Assembly: GCF_016808095.1 (NCBI RefSeq)
Contig: NC_068970.1
Coordinates: 39,157,630-39,221,629 of the forward strand
Length of the DNA stretch: 64,000 bases
Source: Vigna angularis
Taxonomy: Eukaryota > Streptophyta > Magnoliopsida > Fabales > Fabaceae
Direction of reading: 5' to 3'
The translations under genes and the position numbers were made by a program. Positions 45,620 through 57,960 of the stretch are shown piece by piece (the stretch's first letter is position 1; every line of letters begins with the position of its first letter). Under the pieces are notes generated by a model. The model was not told the origin of the DNA. It saw only the letters and a list, made by a program, of their open reading frames with translations, and did no database searches.

Positions 45620-46492
45620 TGATAACGATTCCTGCAACTTATCTTCCATTCAACAATCAAAATTACAACTATTACTGCAAGACTTTCAACAGTTATTAAG
45701 GGAGCCTACTACTTTGCCTCTAAGGAGGAGATATGTTCACCAGATTTCATTGGTCAATGACAAACCATTTTGGCTTAAACCATATCGTTATCCAAGAACG
45801 CCAAAAGAGGGGATTGAAAGGCAGATTTCTTACCCATAGGTTTCATTAGAGAAAGTGGCAGTCCGTATGCTTCTGCATTGGAGTTAGTGAAGAAGAAAAA
45901 AGGGTCTTGGAGAAGTACTAACTTCAGGAAGTTGAATGCTTTGACAATTAAGAACATGTTTTCTATTCATCAATTGAAGATTTATTGGATGAATTAAATG
46001 GTGCAAGTTATTTTTCTAAATTGGATTTGAGAAGTGGTTATAATCAAGTGAGAATGGCAGAGGCTGACATTCATAAAACTGCCTTTTGGGTTAAGCAATG
46101 CAACAACCACGTTTCACCTTTTCGATTAAGCAATGCAGCATCCACATTTGAGAATTTAATGAATGATATATTTAGAGAACTTCTAAGAAAGTTCATTCTC
46201 GTATTTTCTTTTTTATTTCATGATATTTTGGTTTATACAAAAATGTGGTATGATAATTTACATTGCTTACATATAACCCTTCAGTTAGTCCAGCTCAATT
46301 TCAAGAAATGAAAATTTGGCAAAACAACAATTGACTATTTGGGTCATTTGATTTCTTCTAAACGGGTGCAACCCGACCCTGGAAAAGTAAAGGTCATTCA
46401 ACACTGAAGAAGGCCTTAATTTCCATTCCTTTCTTGACTTTACCAGATTTTAATGAAGCATTCACAATAGAAACAGATGCTTTGGAGTCAGG
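45620..46492 (+). pseudogene. Ty3/gypsy reverse transcriptase relic
   Basis: The pre-RT region reads LLQDFQQLLREP and HQISLVNDKPFWLKPYRYP (near 45760). Reverse transcriptase fragments follow: GFIRESGSPYASALELVKKK, then LNGASYFSKLDLRSGYNQVRM (45990-46055), an FRLSNAASTFENLMNDIF-like piece and HDILVYTK (near 46230; the normal FDDILVYS with one Asp replaced by His). It ends near the start of RNase H (FTIETDALESG). Several frame changes are needed, so it is dead. It is cut off at about 46492, where other repeats begin. Confidence 0.8.
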
Positions 46493-46654
46493 TAATGATC
46501 AACTCTAATCGCCTCAAGTTTATAAAAATAATCATTTTCCCCTTAAATATAGTATAGGGTCAACCAAGAACCAATCCAAGGGGAAACAACTAAATATAAT
46601 ATAAATTATTAGGGTATAAGGTGGGAGGTAATGAGAAGGAGAAGAAAGGTAGGA

Positions 46655-46840
46655 GGGAAGTGAGGCCGAACGGTATTGACCGTAAAGGTCGAACGGTGGA
46701 AGGCATGGAGAGGTTAGGCCGAATGGTGGACAAAAGGGGAAGTGAGGCCGAACGGTATTGACCGTAAAGGCCGAACGGTGGAAGGCATGGAGAGGTTAGG
46801 CCGAACGGTGGACAACGGGGAGCGACCAGGGCGAACGATG
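46655..46840 (+). repeat. GGCCGAACGGT minisatellite in the 5' LTR (paired array at 48550-48795)
   Basis: The words GGCCGAACGGT or one-base variants occur about seven times, arranged in a higher-order unit of roughly 80 bp that includes ATTGACCGTAAAGG and GGAAGGCATGGAGAGGTTA. The 3' LTR has an additional copy of part of the unit, which with a 25-bp ATTTATATTAAATATAGGG duplication accounts for its greater length. Confidence 0.85.
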
Positions 46841-47355
46841 GGAAGCAGAGAGAATATTCAGTATAAGTTAATTAGAGTAAATAAATATAGTATAAGTTAA
46901 TTATAGTAAATAAATATATATTCAGGGAAATATTCAATATAAGATATTTATAATTAAGGATATATGCTAGGATAATATATGGGGAGATATTTATATTAAA
47001 TATAGGGATATTTATATTAAATGCAGATATATTCTAGCGAAATATTTAATGTGCGGGAAATAATTAGTATACAAAAAGGGGAGAGTCTAGGGTTAAAGCT
47101 ATGCTTTTGATTAGAGTTTTGTGACAGACATTATGGTCTTATGAGGGAGGTTATGCTCCCAAAGTAATTGAAGGAGGTTATGCTCCCAATTATTGTTTAC
47201 CCTTGTTTATTCAGATATTACCATCAATAAAATAGATTCATTCATCCATTGTCATTCGTTTATTGTTCTGTTACGTGTGTGAGAGTGTGAAAGGTTGTGT
47301 TTGGCTAGTTTACGTACTCAGGTATGTAACAATTGGTCCGACCTGCCGGATCATC

Positions 47356-48428
47356 ATGGAGGGAAGAGTGAATGTCATTGAAGGGAAATTGGAGGTCATA
47401 GAAATCTCCATGGGCGGATTGCAAACGACAGTCCAAGAGCTAGTGAAGATGATGGGGGAGCGTGGTCGACGACATGAGGGGAATTCGGAGGGCAGTCAAG
47501 GGTCTGTCAACGAAAGAAAGGAGGAGGAGGGTGAGAAAGATGATGGCGGGCTTGATGGGGGACACCGAGAGGAGCAGCCGAATTGGAGGAAAAGGGTCGA
47601 TTTACCCGTTTTTGAAGGGATTGATCCGTTGAATTGGATCAATAGAGCGGAAAAGTTCTTTGAATTACAAGGAGTATCGGAGAAAGAAAAGTTGCGCCTA
47701 TCTTATATCAGCATGGAGGGAGTTGCTGGACATTGGTTCAGATTCTGGAGGGAGAAGGCCAAGGACCGTTCATGGGAGGATTGAAGAAGGCGATGGTCAA
47801 CCGATTTGGAGGAAGGAGCCGGGAACAGTTTTCAAGAGGTTGACGGCCTGTAAATAATCAGGCACCGTGGAAGAGTATATCCAAGGTTTCGAAATCTTGG
47901 TCGGCCAAACGAAAGCAATACTCGAAGCACAACTGATGGGGTATTTTATGATAGGCTTACAGGAGGGGATCTGTAATCAAATCCGACTACTTGATCCGCA
48001 TGAGTTGATGGTCGCCATGAGAATTGCAAGGGATGTCGAGGAGGCCCAAGGTAGGACAAAGGACGAGAATTGGAGAGTGGCAAAGAACCCCTCACCTTTG
48101 GAACGAACGAACGGTGAGGAGACACGGCCCAGAGTAAATCGTTATAACCTAGGCCGATTGGTTCGAAGCCAATCACTATAACCTAGGCCGATCGGGAGTC
48201 GCCGAGAGTGTGGGGTCCGTACGGAAGGAAGGTAGTGATAATAATGGGAGAAACACCAGGAATATGCCTTATTCAGAAGCAATAAAACGGAGAGAAGAGG
48301 GAAGGTGTATCAGGTGTGGGGGACCGTTCGGTGCTTGTCACCACTGCCCGAACAGGAGTTTGAGAGTCCTGATATTGGCAGAGGACGAGGAGGAATTTCC
48401 ACCACTCAAACCTCCAGACCTGAATTGA
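47356..48428 (+). pseudogene. Gag of the TR-GAG element, frameshifted
   Basis: It starts MEGRVNVIEGKLEVIEISM at 47356, a coiled-coil-like N terminus, then a Glu/Gly-rich linker and the gag core (DLPVFEGIDPLNWINRAE and FFELQGVSEKEKLRLSYISM). The frame breaks near 47784 and again near 47852 (TAA). It continues as EEYIQGFEILVGQTKAI (47870-47920) to 48181. The C terminus has a gypsy zinc knuckle CIRCGGPFGACHHCP and RSLRVLILAEDEEE (48305-48390). At least two frameshifts and one stop separate these parts, so this copy does not encode intact gag. Confidence 0.8.
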
Positions 48429-49278
48429 TGAGGAGCCATGAGATCAAGCTCCCCTAATCCAACCTTGGGGACAAGGTTGTTTTGCAACGGGGTGTGATGT
48501 TAGGGTATAAGGTGGGAGGTAATGAGAAGGAGAAGAAAGGTAGGAGGGAAGTGAGGCCGAACGGTATTGACCGTAAAGGCCGAACGGTGGAAGGCATGGA
48601 GAGGTTAGGCCGAACGGTGGAATAAAGGGGAAGTGAGGCCGAATGGTATTGACTGTAAAGGCCGAACGGTGGAAGGCATGGAGAGGTTAGGCCGAATAGT
48701 GGAAGGCATGGACAGGTTAGGCCGAACGGTGGACAACAGGGAGCGAACAGGTCGAACGGTTAGAGACGGGGAGCGATCAGGCCGAACGGTGGGAAGTAGA
48801 GAGAATATTCAGTATAAGTTAATTAGAGTAAATAAATATAGTATAAGTTAATTATAGTAAATAAATATATATTCAGGGAAATATTCAATATAAGATATTT
48901 ATAATTAAGGATATATGCTAGGATAATATATGGGGAGATATTTATATTAAATATAGGGATATTTATATTAAATATAGGGATATTTATATTAAATGCAGAT
49001 ATATTCTAGCGAAATATTTAATGTGCGGGAAATAATTAGTATAAATAAAGGGGAAAGTCTAGGGTTAAAGGTATGCTTTTGATTATTGAGTTTTGTGATA
49101 GACATTATTGTCTTGTGAGGGAGTTTATGCTCCTAATTATTGTTTACCCTTGTTTATTCAGATATTACCATCAATAAAAGAGATTCATTCATCCATTGTC
49201 ATTCGTTTATTGTTCTGTTACGTGTGTAAGAGTGTGAAAGGTTGTGTTTGGCTAGTTTACGTATTCAGGTACGTAACA

Positions 49279-51780
49279 TATATCTATTTAAAATGTCTAA
49301 TCTAATCTAATCTATACTAAAGATGAATGCAGCTCAAACTGAAACTAGAATACCAATACAATGCAATATGAACTCTAAATTCTTAATTCTAGTGCTACAT
49401 GAATGTATAATGTGTATAACGATGAACTGAATATGTAAGAACACAATATACACAAATTGTTTGATAAAAGCTAATCTAACCTCTAACTATACCTAAAATG
49501 ATGTAGAACACAAGATACACAAACTGTTTGATAAAAATCCTAGTTGAAAACCTAATGCAATGAAGATGTTTGATGAAATGTTTGAATGCATGCAGATTGA
49601 ATTGTGCAATGCTAATTTATAGAATGATCAAAAACACTAAATGAAACTAGAATATATGCTCAAAATCAATTAAAAGTGCTTACAAATTCTAACACGAACT
49701 AAAATTCAGAAAAACTTGAAAATGTGCTATGGAATGGCCATGAACGTGTGTGAGATGCAATTCTAATGCGTGTAGAAGCAATTAAATGGAAAGTATGATT
49801 CGAAACACTTAGGCATGAATACAATCACTAAAAAGAACTAGAAAATTAAGCTTAAAATCAAGTAATTCAAAATCCCTAATTAACGGAAATAATGAATACA
49901 CTGAAATTTATCTAATTCTACTCCATGTTCATGGAAGCATAACAGGCATAGAAACAACACAACCTCACGACTAAAACACACAAACAATCACGAAACTCAT
50001 GAATCATAAATGGAACAGTGCAATAACGGTATTAATTGTTGAACCAGGTTTTTATCTTCAAGTTAATTTTGAATTAGATTATGTTTTTGATGTTCAAGAG
50101 CTGCTTTGTGCTTCTTGAATGAAAAGATGGCCACTATGTGCTCACTGAGTTATAGCATTGACTATGCATATGTTATACATCAGCATTTTACAAAAACAGA
50201 GTTTGGTTCTCTATCAATTTGAAGATTAAATCTGACTCGAGATGGAAGAATGAATTAAAAACAAGATGAGACAGTGAATAGAACGAGTTTAATTGGTGAA
50301 AATCAACAGAAGAACATGATATAGATGGAAGGAATCACAAAATTACAGAAACAAGTTGAGTTCATGACCTAAGCTCACAAAATCAGTAACGAAAAACTAG
50401 AAAAGAAGACCAAAACTGAAGATCAATTTCCTCTAGCTAGCTTTGTAGACTGAGCCACTGAAACTTCAAGAACAACTCCTAAACACTGGTGAGAATAGAA
50501 AAAATTATTGTGAAGTGCGTGCTCGAAAGCTCTCGAGCTCCTCGGTATTTCTTTCTTCTTGTGCAAGCTTCCGCTTCTATCAACCATTCAGAACTCAACA
50601 CACACACTTCTCAAAGTTCAGAAATTACTACTTATACCTATCTATCTAATGACTGGCCTAACCTACAATTACAAGTAAATGTAACTCTCTACAGCAGGTC
50701 ATCTTCACCGCAAATTACTCAAGCCAGTTCAATTGCTTTTACATGTTCAACAGGTTGCAAGTCCAACAGGTGCAGCTGTCCTCTTCTTCACCTTTTATTT
50801 TAGGGTTGCCTTTGTTTAAAATTGGCCATTGGAGTGCTCTACAACTTGTATCAGGTCACATCTCTTGGTCCAGCACTTTGCATGTTGTATGACAGCAAGT
50901 TCAGCTCACGGACTTTTCAAATGAGTGTTGGTTAGTTCATGTTTAGTTCTTCAGCTTAAGTGCAAATGAAACTTGTCAAAGAGCAAAACAATTTTCATTA
51001 AAAAGAGATAATTATTGTTGTAGTTAATTACTATAATAAGCTAAGAACCTAACCTACTAATTGAACTAAAGGAAATACAACCCAACAGAGTCTACTTATT
51101 GAAAGAAATTAAGAACTTAGTTAAAAGCAAACTATTTCTAAACTAATACTATCATTTCACTAAGTAAAATTAGACAATTTCCTAAACTAAAACAATCAAA
51201 ATAATAAATAATATGAAAAACTAAATTTTTCCTACTTTAGCCAACTACAATAGTCTACTACCAACACTACTTAAACCTCTAAACACACATACCCTCTTCT
51301 ATTATTGCATCTACATTATATGCTCATAATTCAACTGTTGAAGTTGACCCTTCTCTTCATGATCAACCGATTATTGAACCTTATGGTCAAGGTTAATAGT
51401 TGATATGATCTTAAAAGCTAATTTGTAGTAAATGTATCTTAGGTTCTTTTGCATGACTTTTCTGCATTCATAATTAGGCTTGTTCCTTCTAGATTTTTTT
51501 TCCAAGCCATCACAAGGTCAATTAAGCAATAATTTTTGAAGCCTTGCCAACATAGAGAGCAATACCTCTAGAAGACAAGGATCCTTTTTGGCAATGTATT
51601 AAGGTAACATGTCATCAAAATTATTCTCTTTGCCTTACTATGCATGTTAAGAGTCAAATACAAATTTATTCTAATGATAGTATACTTTAAATACCATGCA
51701 TATTGTGTTGTCAAGATAGTTTGTACATGATTGATTGTTATGGATGGAGGTTCATTGGAACCTGAGCATGAAGCTCAAAT
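49279..51780. other. Unassigned repeat-like DNA
   Basis: It is AT-rich, with no protein signal. A ~55-bp diverged duplication (ACACAA-ATACACAAA-TGTTTGATAAAA) lies at about 49440-49530. From 50000 to 50820 the composition is less AT-rich, but no domain is recognisable. It may be the non-coding part of the element into which the TR-GAG element inserted. Confidence 0.35.
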
Positions 51781-51799
51781 TAAAAAAAAAAATCCATGC

Positions 51800-52072
51800 C
51801 AAAGCATCTCACTCTAAGATGTTTAGAAATGATAGGATTATAAGATAATGTCTTTATTTAGTTAGGGAGGATATCTAGAATAATTTTCTAGCACATTGGA
51901 ATCCTCCTCTCTATCTCAATAAACATGCTACAACCCACAAAACCAAAGTTTCAGAGGGTGAGACCTTACACACAAATGGTTCCATTACCACTCATGAGTA
52001 TGTCATTTGTATGGTATAAACCTTAATTCCTTTTGCAATCATAGTATGATATACCTTATGTCTTTTAAAATT

Positions 52073-52132
<60 letters not shown>

Positions 52133-53378
52133 CTCATATTTTGTTACAAACATAGGAGTTGGGAAGGTTAGTGATTGTTGATGAGGTATTTCAACAAGCT
52201 CATCTCTGCACGAGATTTGACTAGTTTGTTGATGAAAGATTTCGAAAGACATATGTAAGTAAACACTTTTACTATTATTTTTTATAAAGTTATGGTACCA
52301 TATCTAACTAATTTCTTATTCTTTTTTATTAACAAGAGGAATCTGAAACTTTTCACAGGCCAAATCTGAGCAAGGGTCATGTCCTGATGCATTAAAAGAA
52401 CATAACAATGATGATGATGCACATGATGAGATCAATTGGACACAATGTTGGGTTGAGGTTGTTAGTGGAGAAAATAAAGGAAGACTATATGAGGTAGAAC
52501 AACTTGCTGCAAATTACACTGGTGGAAGAGGTAACCTCAAGCACCAACTATCTTCTTCCACTACTTGTAGTGTTGAGGACCTTACGTACCTCAAACAATG
52601 AATAGAAGCACGTGATCAGAATTTTGAACATTTAACCTGCCAGTTTCATACCTTGAAAAATCCAGTCATGTAGTACATGCTTCATAATGCTGAAATTCGT
52701 CTTCAACAACATTAGTCCAACCTAACACTGTCGTAGCAACAACTCATCCCAATCCAGCTACAACCCCAGCAACAAGAAGACAATAATTTTGATGATTATG
52801 TAGATTATTAGAACTTCTTTTTACATTCTTATAACATGTTTTTTTATTATGTGTGGATACATTACTTATCTACATATTATTACTTCAATAATGTTGACCC
52901 TCTTATTGTATTTCGTATTTTCTGATATAGTATCATAATTGATGTTTAGATTGACTGGTATTGTAATATAGAATTATTATTGAATTTGTCGGGGTGCCCT
53001 ACATAAAAATAATTTCACTTTTGTTGCATGTCTATGTGGGATATAATATTTTAATATTGGTAGGTCTATTTGAGTTTAGAAAACATAGCTCACTTTCAAA
53101 TCGATAATGTTTTGTGATTTTTTCAATAGAATATCTATCAATTATGTTCCATACAGAAAGCTTGTTGAAGCATGCTATTACTGACAAATATATCCTTCAG
53201 TAATTATTGACATATATTTTCTTTGATAATTACTAACAAATGTCATGTTCCTTTGATAAATATTATCGACTTCATTTTTACTTATGGCTTTTGGCTCATT
53301 AGAAAAAAATGTTTACTAATGAAATTTTGATGTTTTCAATGGATAATGGTCTTCCATAATACTTGTTTTTTTGTAGTG
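51800..53378 (+). mobile_element. CACTA (En/Spm) relic with Transposase_24-like remnants and a 3' end
   Basis: Short frames spell the plant Ptta/En/Spm associated domain: KVSEGETLHTNGSITTHEY (near 51950), ELGRLVIVDEVFQQAHLCTRFD (near 52155), and after a gap DEINWTQCWVEVVSGENKGRLYEVEQLAANYTGG (52428-52530, given here as scattered landmarks NWTQCWVEV and GRLYEVE). An (AT)n run (52077-52127) separates two parts. The end TTTTTTTGTAGTG at 53366-53378 is the inverse of CACTACAAAAA, the CACTA terminus. Subterminal repeats of TTTGATAATTACTAAC type lie at 53170-53280. The 5' end was not found. Confidence 0.6.
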
Positions 53379-54183
53379 AACTCTCTCTCACCCAAGTCAT
53401 TATAGCGATGATAAAGTCTTTAAACTTCAAGCATTTTTTTATGTTGACAAAGGAGGTGATAAGCAAAGAAAGAGATATGAATAGGAAGAATAATGCAACA
53501 TGACAATCTTTTTTTTGGAGTTTTACAAGGTTTTCAAAGTCCATTTTTTTTATTTGGTTTTCAAATGTATTCTTTAAATTTCAGTTTTCAATTTTATAGG
53601 AACAATTTTTCATGTTTTGGCACGTTTACATGTGATTTGAATAATGATTGATTGCTTTTGATTAATATTTCGTTGCGTGATGATCTTATGATTATTCGTT
53701 TTGATATCATGATCATTTGGTTGCCAATATAAAATTTTAATATCATGGATATGGAATGCATTATTTATAATATGACATATTTTGATTTATTCTACTATGA
53801 TATCAAACATGTGATATGATATTTAATGTTTTGAATTGCACTTAAGTGATTTTGTCATCATAAATAAGGGGAAGATCGTTAAAGTATACGAGACCCATAA
53901 AATGGTAACGTTTTGATGATAACAAAATAGTTACTCTATCAAACTAATAAGTCTTTGGTCAGAAGTGAAACTATGTTAGACAGCCAAGAAAGAACGTATA
54001 ACAAATATAATGAGGATGCGTTATTGATCAATATGGAATGAAGATCAAAATATATGACTTATACTGTTGCTTGTGTATGGTTAATGATTAATATTCATAT
54101 ATCATGTATCCTAGGAAAGCAGGAAGTCTAGAAGCTGGAAAGGCTAAGCCTCAATAATAACCAATTCTAATAACCAATTCTAA
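53379..54183. other. AT-rich spacer
   Basis: I see nothing coding. The only long open frame (minus strand, 53544-53299) overlaps the CACTA terminus and looks fortuitous. Confidence 0.4.
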
Positions 54184-54539
54184 GTGTAACATCCCAAGTT
54201 TGGGAGTCACTTAAACTTAAAATTATTCAAAAACTCAAAAATAATTTCCTTAAATAAACATCATAATTTAATAAAACCAAGTAATAATATTTACATAACC
54301 TGATAGTCAAAGCCAAATGTACACAAATACATAAATGTTCATATCCTATCCCACATGACTTTTCCCATCTCTCAAACAACTACTCAACACATGCAGTATT
54401 TGCAACTACTCCCGTATAGCACAATCGTCATATAATCATCACTACACACACAAACAAAACAAAACAATTTATGGGTGAGCTAACTGTGAAAACATAAAAA
54501 TACTAAGATAACCAATTGAATATGTATTACTGATAACGG

Positions 54540-55980
54540 TTGAAAAATTGTTATTTTTATACTTAATTTTGACATTAAAAACACCATTTATGACTTAGAA
54601 ACTAGCTTGAAATCATGTTTTTGCTTAAGTTGTGAGAATAAGAGAGTTGGATGGGTTTTATGCGTGTTTTTCCTTGTTTTGGCAGGAATTAAGATGAATT
54701 GGATGAAGAAGTTGAAGTAGTAAGGAGCTGGAGTCAGGAAAGGTTGGAAAAGTGGTACATAGAAGAATCGTAGATAGCGTTGAACGTCAGTTTGGGGCGC
54801 TGAGCGCCAATCTGGAGGTAAAAGCACTGTTTCACGCCTGGGCGCCACCGCTAAGCACCAGTCTGGTAGTGCAACCACTGTTTCACGCCTAGGCATCACC
54901 GCCGAGCGCCAATTTGGTTTTGAAAGCACTGTTTCACGCTTAGGCGCCACCGTTGAGGGTCATTTGAGTGCCGCAGCTACCGCTGAGCGCCCTTTTGGGG
55001 CGCTGAGCGTTGACAACGTGGGCTTGGGCCATTTTGCTTATATTTTTATGAACTATTTAAGGTTTTGGACAACCTAGGGTTCATATCTTTGGACAGAAAG
55101 AGACGAAAACACACTCCTTTCACCCCTCAGAGGCAGATTTTGGATGCGGAAGCTCGGATCTTCAACTTTTAGGGTTTTATCTTTCATTCTTTTCATTATT
55201 TTCATCTAGTTTCACCATGTCTATGGGGAACTAAACCTCCATTGTTGTTGGGGAAACGATGTAATCCTTTGAAACTCTCGTGTATTGAATTGATTCTTAT
55301 TATAAATGCTTTACTTCATTAATTATTAGGGTTTTTCCTCTACACTTTATGCATGCTTTGTTTAACTCATTCAATTGCATGATCATTGATTTTGTCACTA
55401 TGGACACATGAGAAAATCTAGAACTAGGGAAATTCTCCCAAAAGCAATATTACCTAGACATAGGGATTGGAGGGTTGGTTGCCTTTAAGCTTCTATGCAA
55501 ATGTAATGCATGATTAATTGTTAGGGATATAACACATTGTGAACTAGTAAATTAGAAAGTGGCATTAACATTAATGAAGAAGACGAATTCATAAATACAT
55601 GAGAGTAGATAGGATAAGTCGGAAACCCCAACAACATAATCATTCCATATTTTATATCAATCACATTTGCATCTTTCAAGCCAATTGATCAACACTTGCA
55701 TTCATATTTATTTTCGCAATATAAACACAATGATTTCATTTACAAGTCCTAATTAATCAAGAAACCATATGAATGTCTAGGCCGTGAGTCTCTAGGGAAA
55801 CGATACTTGGTCTTACCATTTATTATTACTTGATACGATTCGGTACACTTATCGAAGTGTTAACAATTACACAAACATATTAAATCAATCAATCAACTAC
55901 ACAACCAACTAATTATTCAGCCAAATCATTTACCAATTATAATCAACATTGCTCCTTGATACCTTCCTCTCAGTAGTCTA
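54540..55980 (+). repeat. LTR-like block with GCGCTGAGCGCC motifs and a 3-unit tandem repeat
   Basis: It starts near TGATAACGGTTGAAAA. Between 54785 and 54970 three units of about 60 bp repeat GAGCGCCAAT-TGG-----A-CACTGTTTCACGC. The central part (55080-55450) matches, inverted, the fragment at 30190-31010. 55770-55870 matches, inverted, the insertion at 2400-2600. All three belong to one retroelement family. There is no coding region. Confidence 0.5.
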
Positions 55981-56587
55981 ACATCAATAATAATAATATT
56001 CAATATAGGGTGGTTGAATAGTCCTACCATCTTAGTAGGGACCAATTTCCCCTATTTATCAAAGTCTTATGAGAAAAAACATCAATGCATCACACACTAA
56101 GTGTTATACTCAACATCAAGCCAGATTTATAGGCTAAACAACTTTCTCCTCCCCTGCATCATACAGGTTCACAGGTACGATACGCAACCCACTCTTACTA
56201 CCTCTCACAGTCTGAACAACGGTCCTTTCCACAACTTCTCACAAGTGAAATAGAGACCCTAACCTTAAGGGTATCACTACCAACCATCCTAGACCACTTC
56301 CTACTCTTGAATTACTCAAGAGTAGAACTTAGGGTATCTCATCACTCATTGTTGGCTTCTAACAACTATTTGTTATTCACTCATAAGGACTATTTGTTAT
56401 TCAAATCTCTACTCACTTTCATTAAGTATACTCGTTGATACCCAAAAGAATAATATCACACACACACACACACATATACTTTAGCAAGCTCATGGATGTT
56501 GCAATAAATTTAACAATAAAAACGGCGTACATCTAATTCCTAGACATACATTACTTCCAAAGATTCATTATAACATATGTTGAGATT

Positions 56588-57960
56588 GTTGATAGGGGGA
56601 ACACAAGTTTAGCTGGACCCGCAGTCTCAATAATATATGTGTTTTTGATGATGATAACACATAATAAAAACTCATGTGGTTGTACTATGTTACATGTTAC
56701 ATGCATATATGCTTATTGTGTTGTATTTGTTAAAGCGTGTATGTGAACATATTATGTTGATCAATGCATAACACTGTGATTGATATGTGATTTTATCTGT
56801 GTATGCATAACATAAGGTTTCGGAAATGAAAAACCACAAGCACTTAAGTTGAACTTTAAAGTGTGCTAAAACAACAGTTTTAAGTCGATTACATTATTTG
56901 TGAAATCGATTAAAACTCGTGTGTTTGCACAATTATTTTTGAAGTGTGTTGTGATGAATTTGTGAAAAAATGTTTTCAAAAATGTGTTAAGTGTTTTTAC
57001 TTAATTGAATGCATGCAACTTGTATTCGATTAAGTTAGTTGTTGTTTTGAAAACTGGTTAAATGCTTGACATAACTATCACAACGGTCATATTTTTGAAT
57101 ATGTTGACCAAACATTTATTATAAATCGATTATATTAAATGCGCTTTAAATTAATGCATTTGACTGCTATTATTTTGATATAACTGAGAATTATATTCGA
57201 TTAGATTAAGAGCAAAATCGATTAAAATGCGTCTGTTTGGTGAAAAACTATATATTGACGCATGACTTGATTTCTATAAGAAGAAGAACAATTGATTCTA
57301 ACACTTTCATATCTTTTAGTATATTGTGAAATATCTTACAGAAGAGGAAAATGCTCCAAGAACCAAGAACAACCATGGTGATCGCAATCTTGATGGATTC
57401 TTGAGCTACAAGGTTTATTGGATTTGAACGTCTAATCACTCTGCACAACAAGGAGTATATTTCTCGATCAGGAACTTCTACAATCGTGAAGATTGGTTGG
57501 TTTCCCTATGGTGTTTGCAGGAAGAAGAACTGTGTTCTTGACTTTGAGGGTGGCTCAAAGGGTTTGACAGTAGAAGGGGGTGTTCTTGTTGTGTGTCTTG
57601 TTTGCTGTATTGCTTATATTAGATTAGAGGGTTAGAGAGGTGTTTTACATTTTTGACGTGAGACCGCTGTAAAAACCTTGGTGTAAAAACCTTGATCTCT
57701 ATAGTGCATTTGCTTCCTGTGGTTGGAAAGACATTGGATGTAGGCTTGGTCGAACCAGTATAAAAACCAGTGTTTGAATTTTCTGATCCCTACATTTTTC
57801 ATTACAGTGGATTAATCTGTTTTTCTATTCGATTAAATGAACGACTGCATTACATACCATTTAACTTGCGATTCAAGAAAAGCGTAAAAGCATCCTATTT
57901 TCTGAAAAAGATTTTGAAAGCTTATATTTTTACGCTTCACCAATTCACCCCCTCTTGATG
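56588..57960 (+). repeat. LTR-like block related to 1939-3480
   Basis: It starts TGTTGATAGGGGGA after GAGAT, as at 1939. It ends near ACCAATTCACCCCCTCTTGATGTG. See the shared segments under 1939-3480. As no internal region is present, this is probably a solo LTR. Confidence 0.5.

Larger units (their letters stand above)
46607..49278 (+). mobile_element. Gag-only LTR element (TR-GAG type)
   Basis: Direct LTRs are 46607-47331 (725 bp) and 48498-49278 (781 bp). They begin T(G/A)TTAGGGTATAAGGTGGG and end AGGTA(T/C)GTAACA. The 1166-bp internal region has only a gag frame with a zinc knuckle; there is no protease, polymerase or integrase. The sequence after the 5' LTR (TTGGTCCGACC) could be a primer site, but not of the Met type. 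Flanks TAAAT and TATAT match imperfectly. The internal part ends GGGGACAAGGTTGTTTTGCAACGGGG, a common end of plant gypsy gag. It is nested in older repeats. Confidence 0.85.

Noticed and set aside
54588..54950. Minus-strand frame with repeated PRRETV-like segments
   Set aside because: The apparent protein repeat is simply the translation of the GC-rich LTR tandem units.
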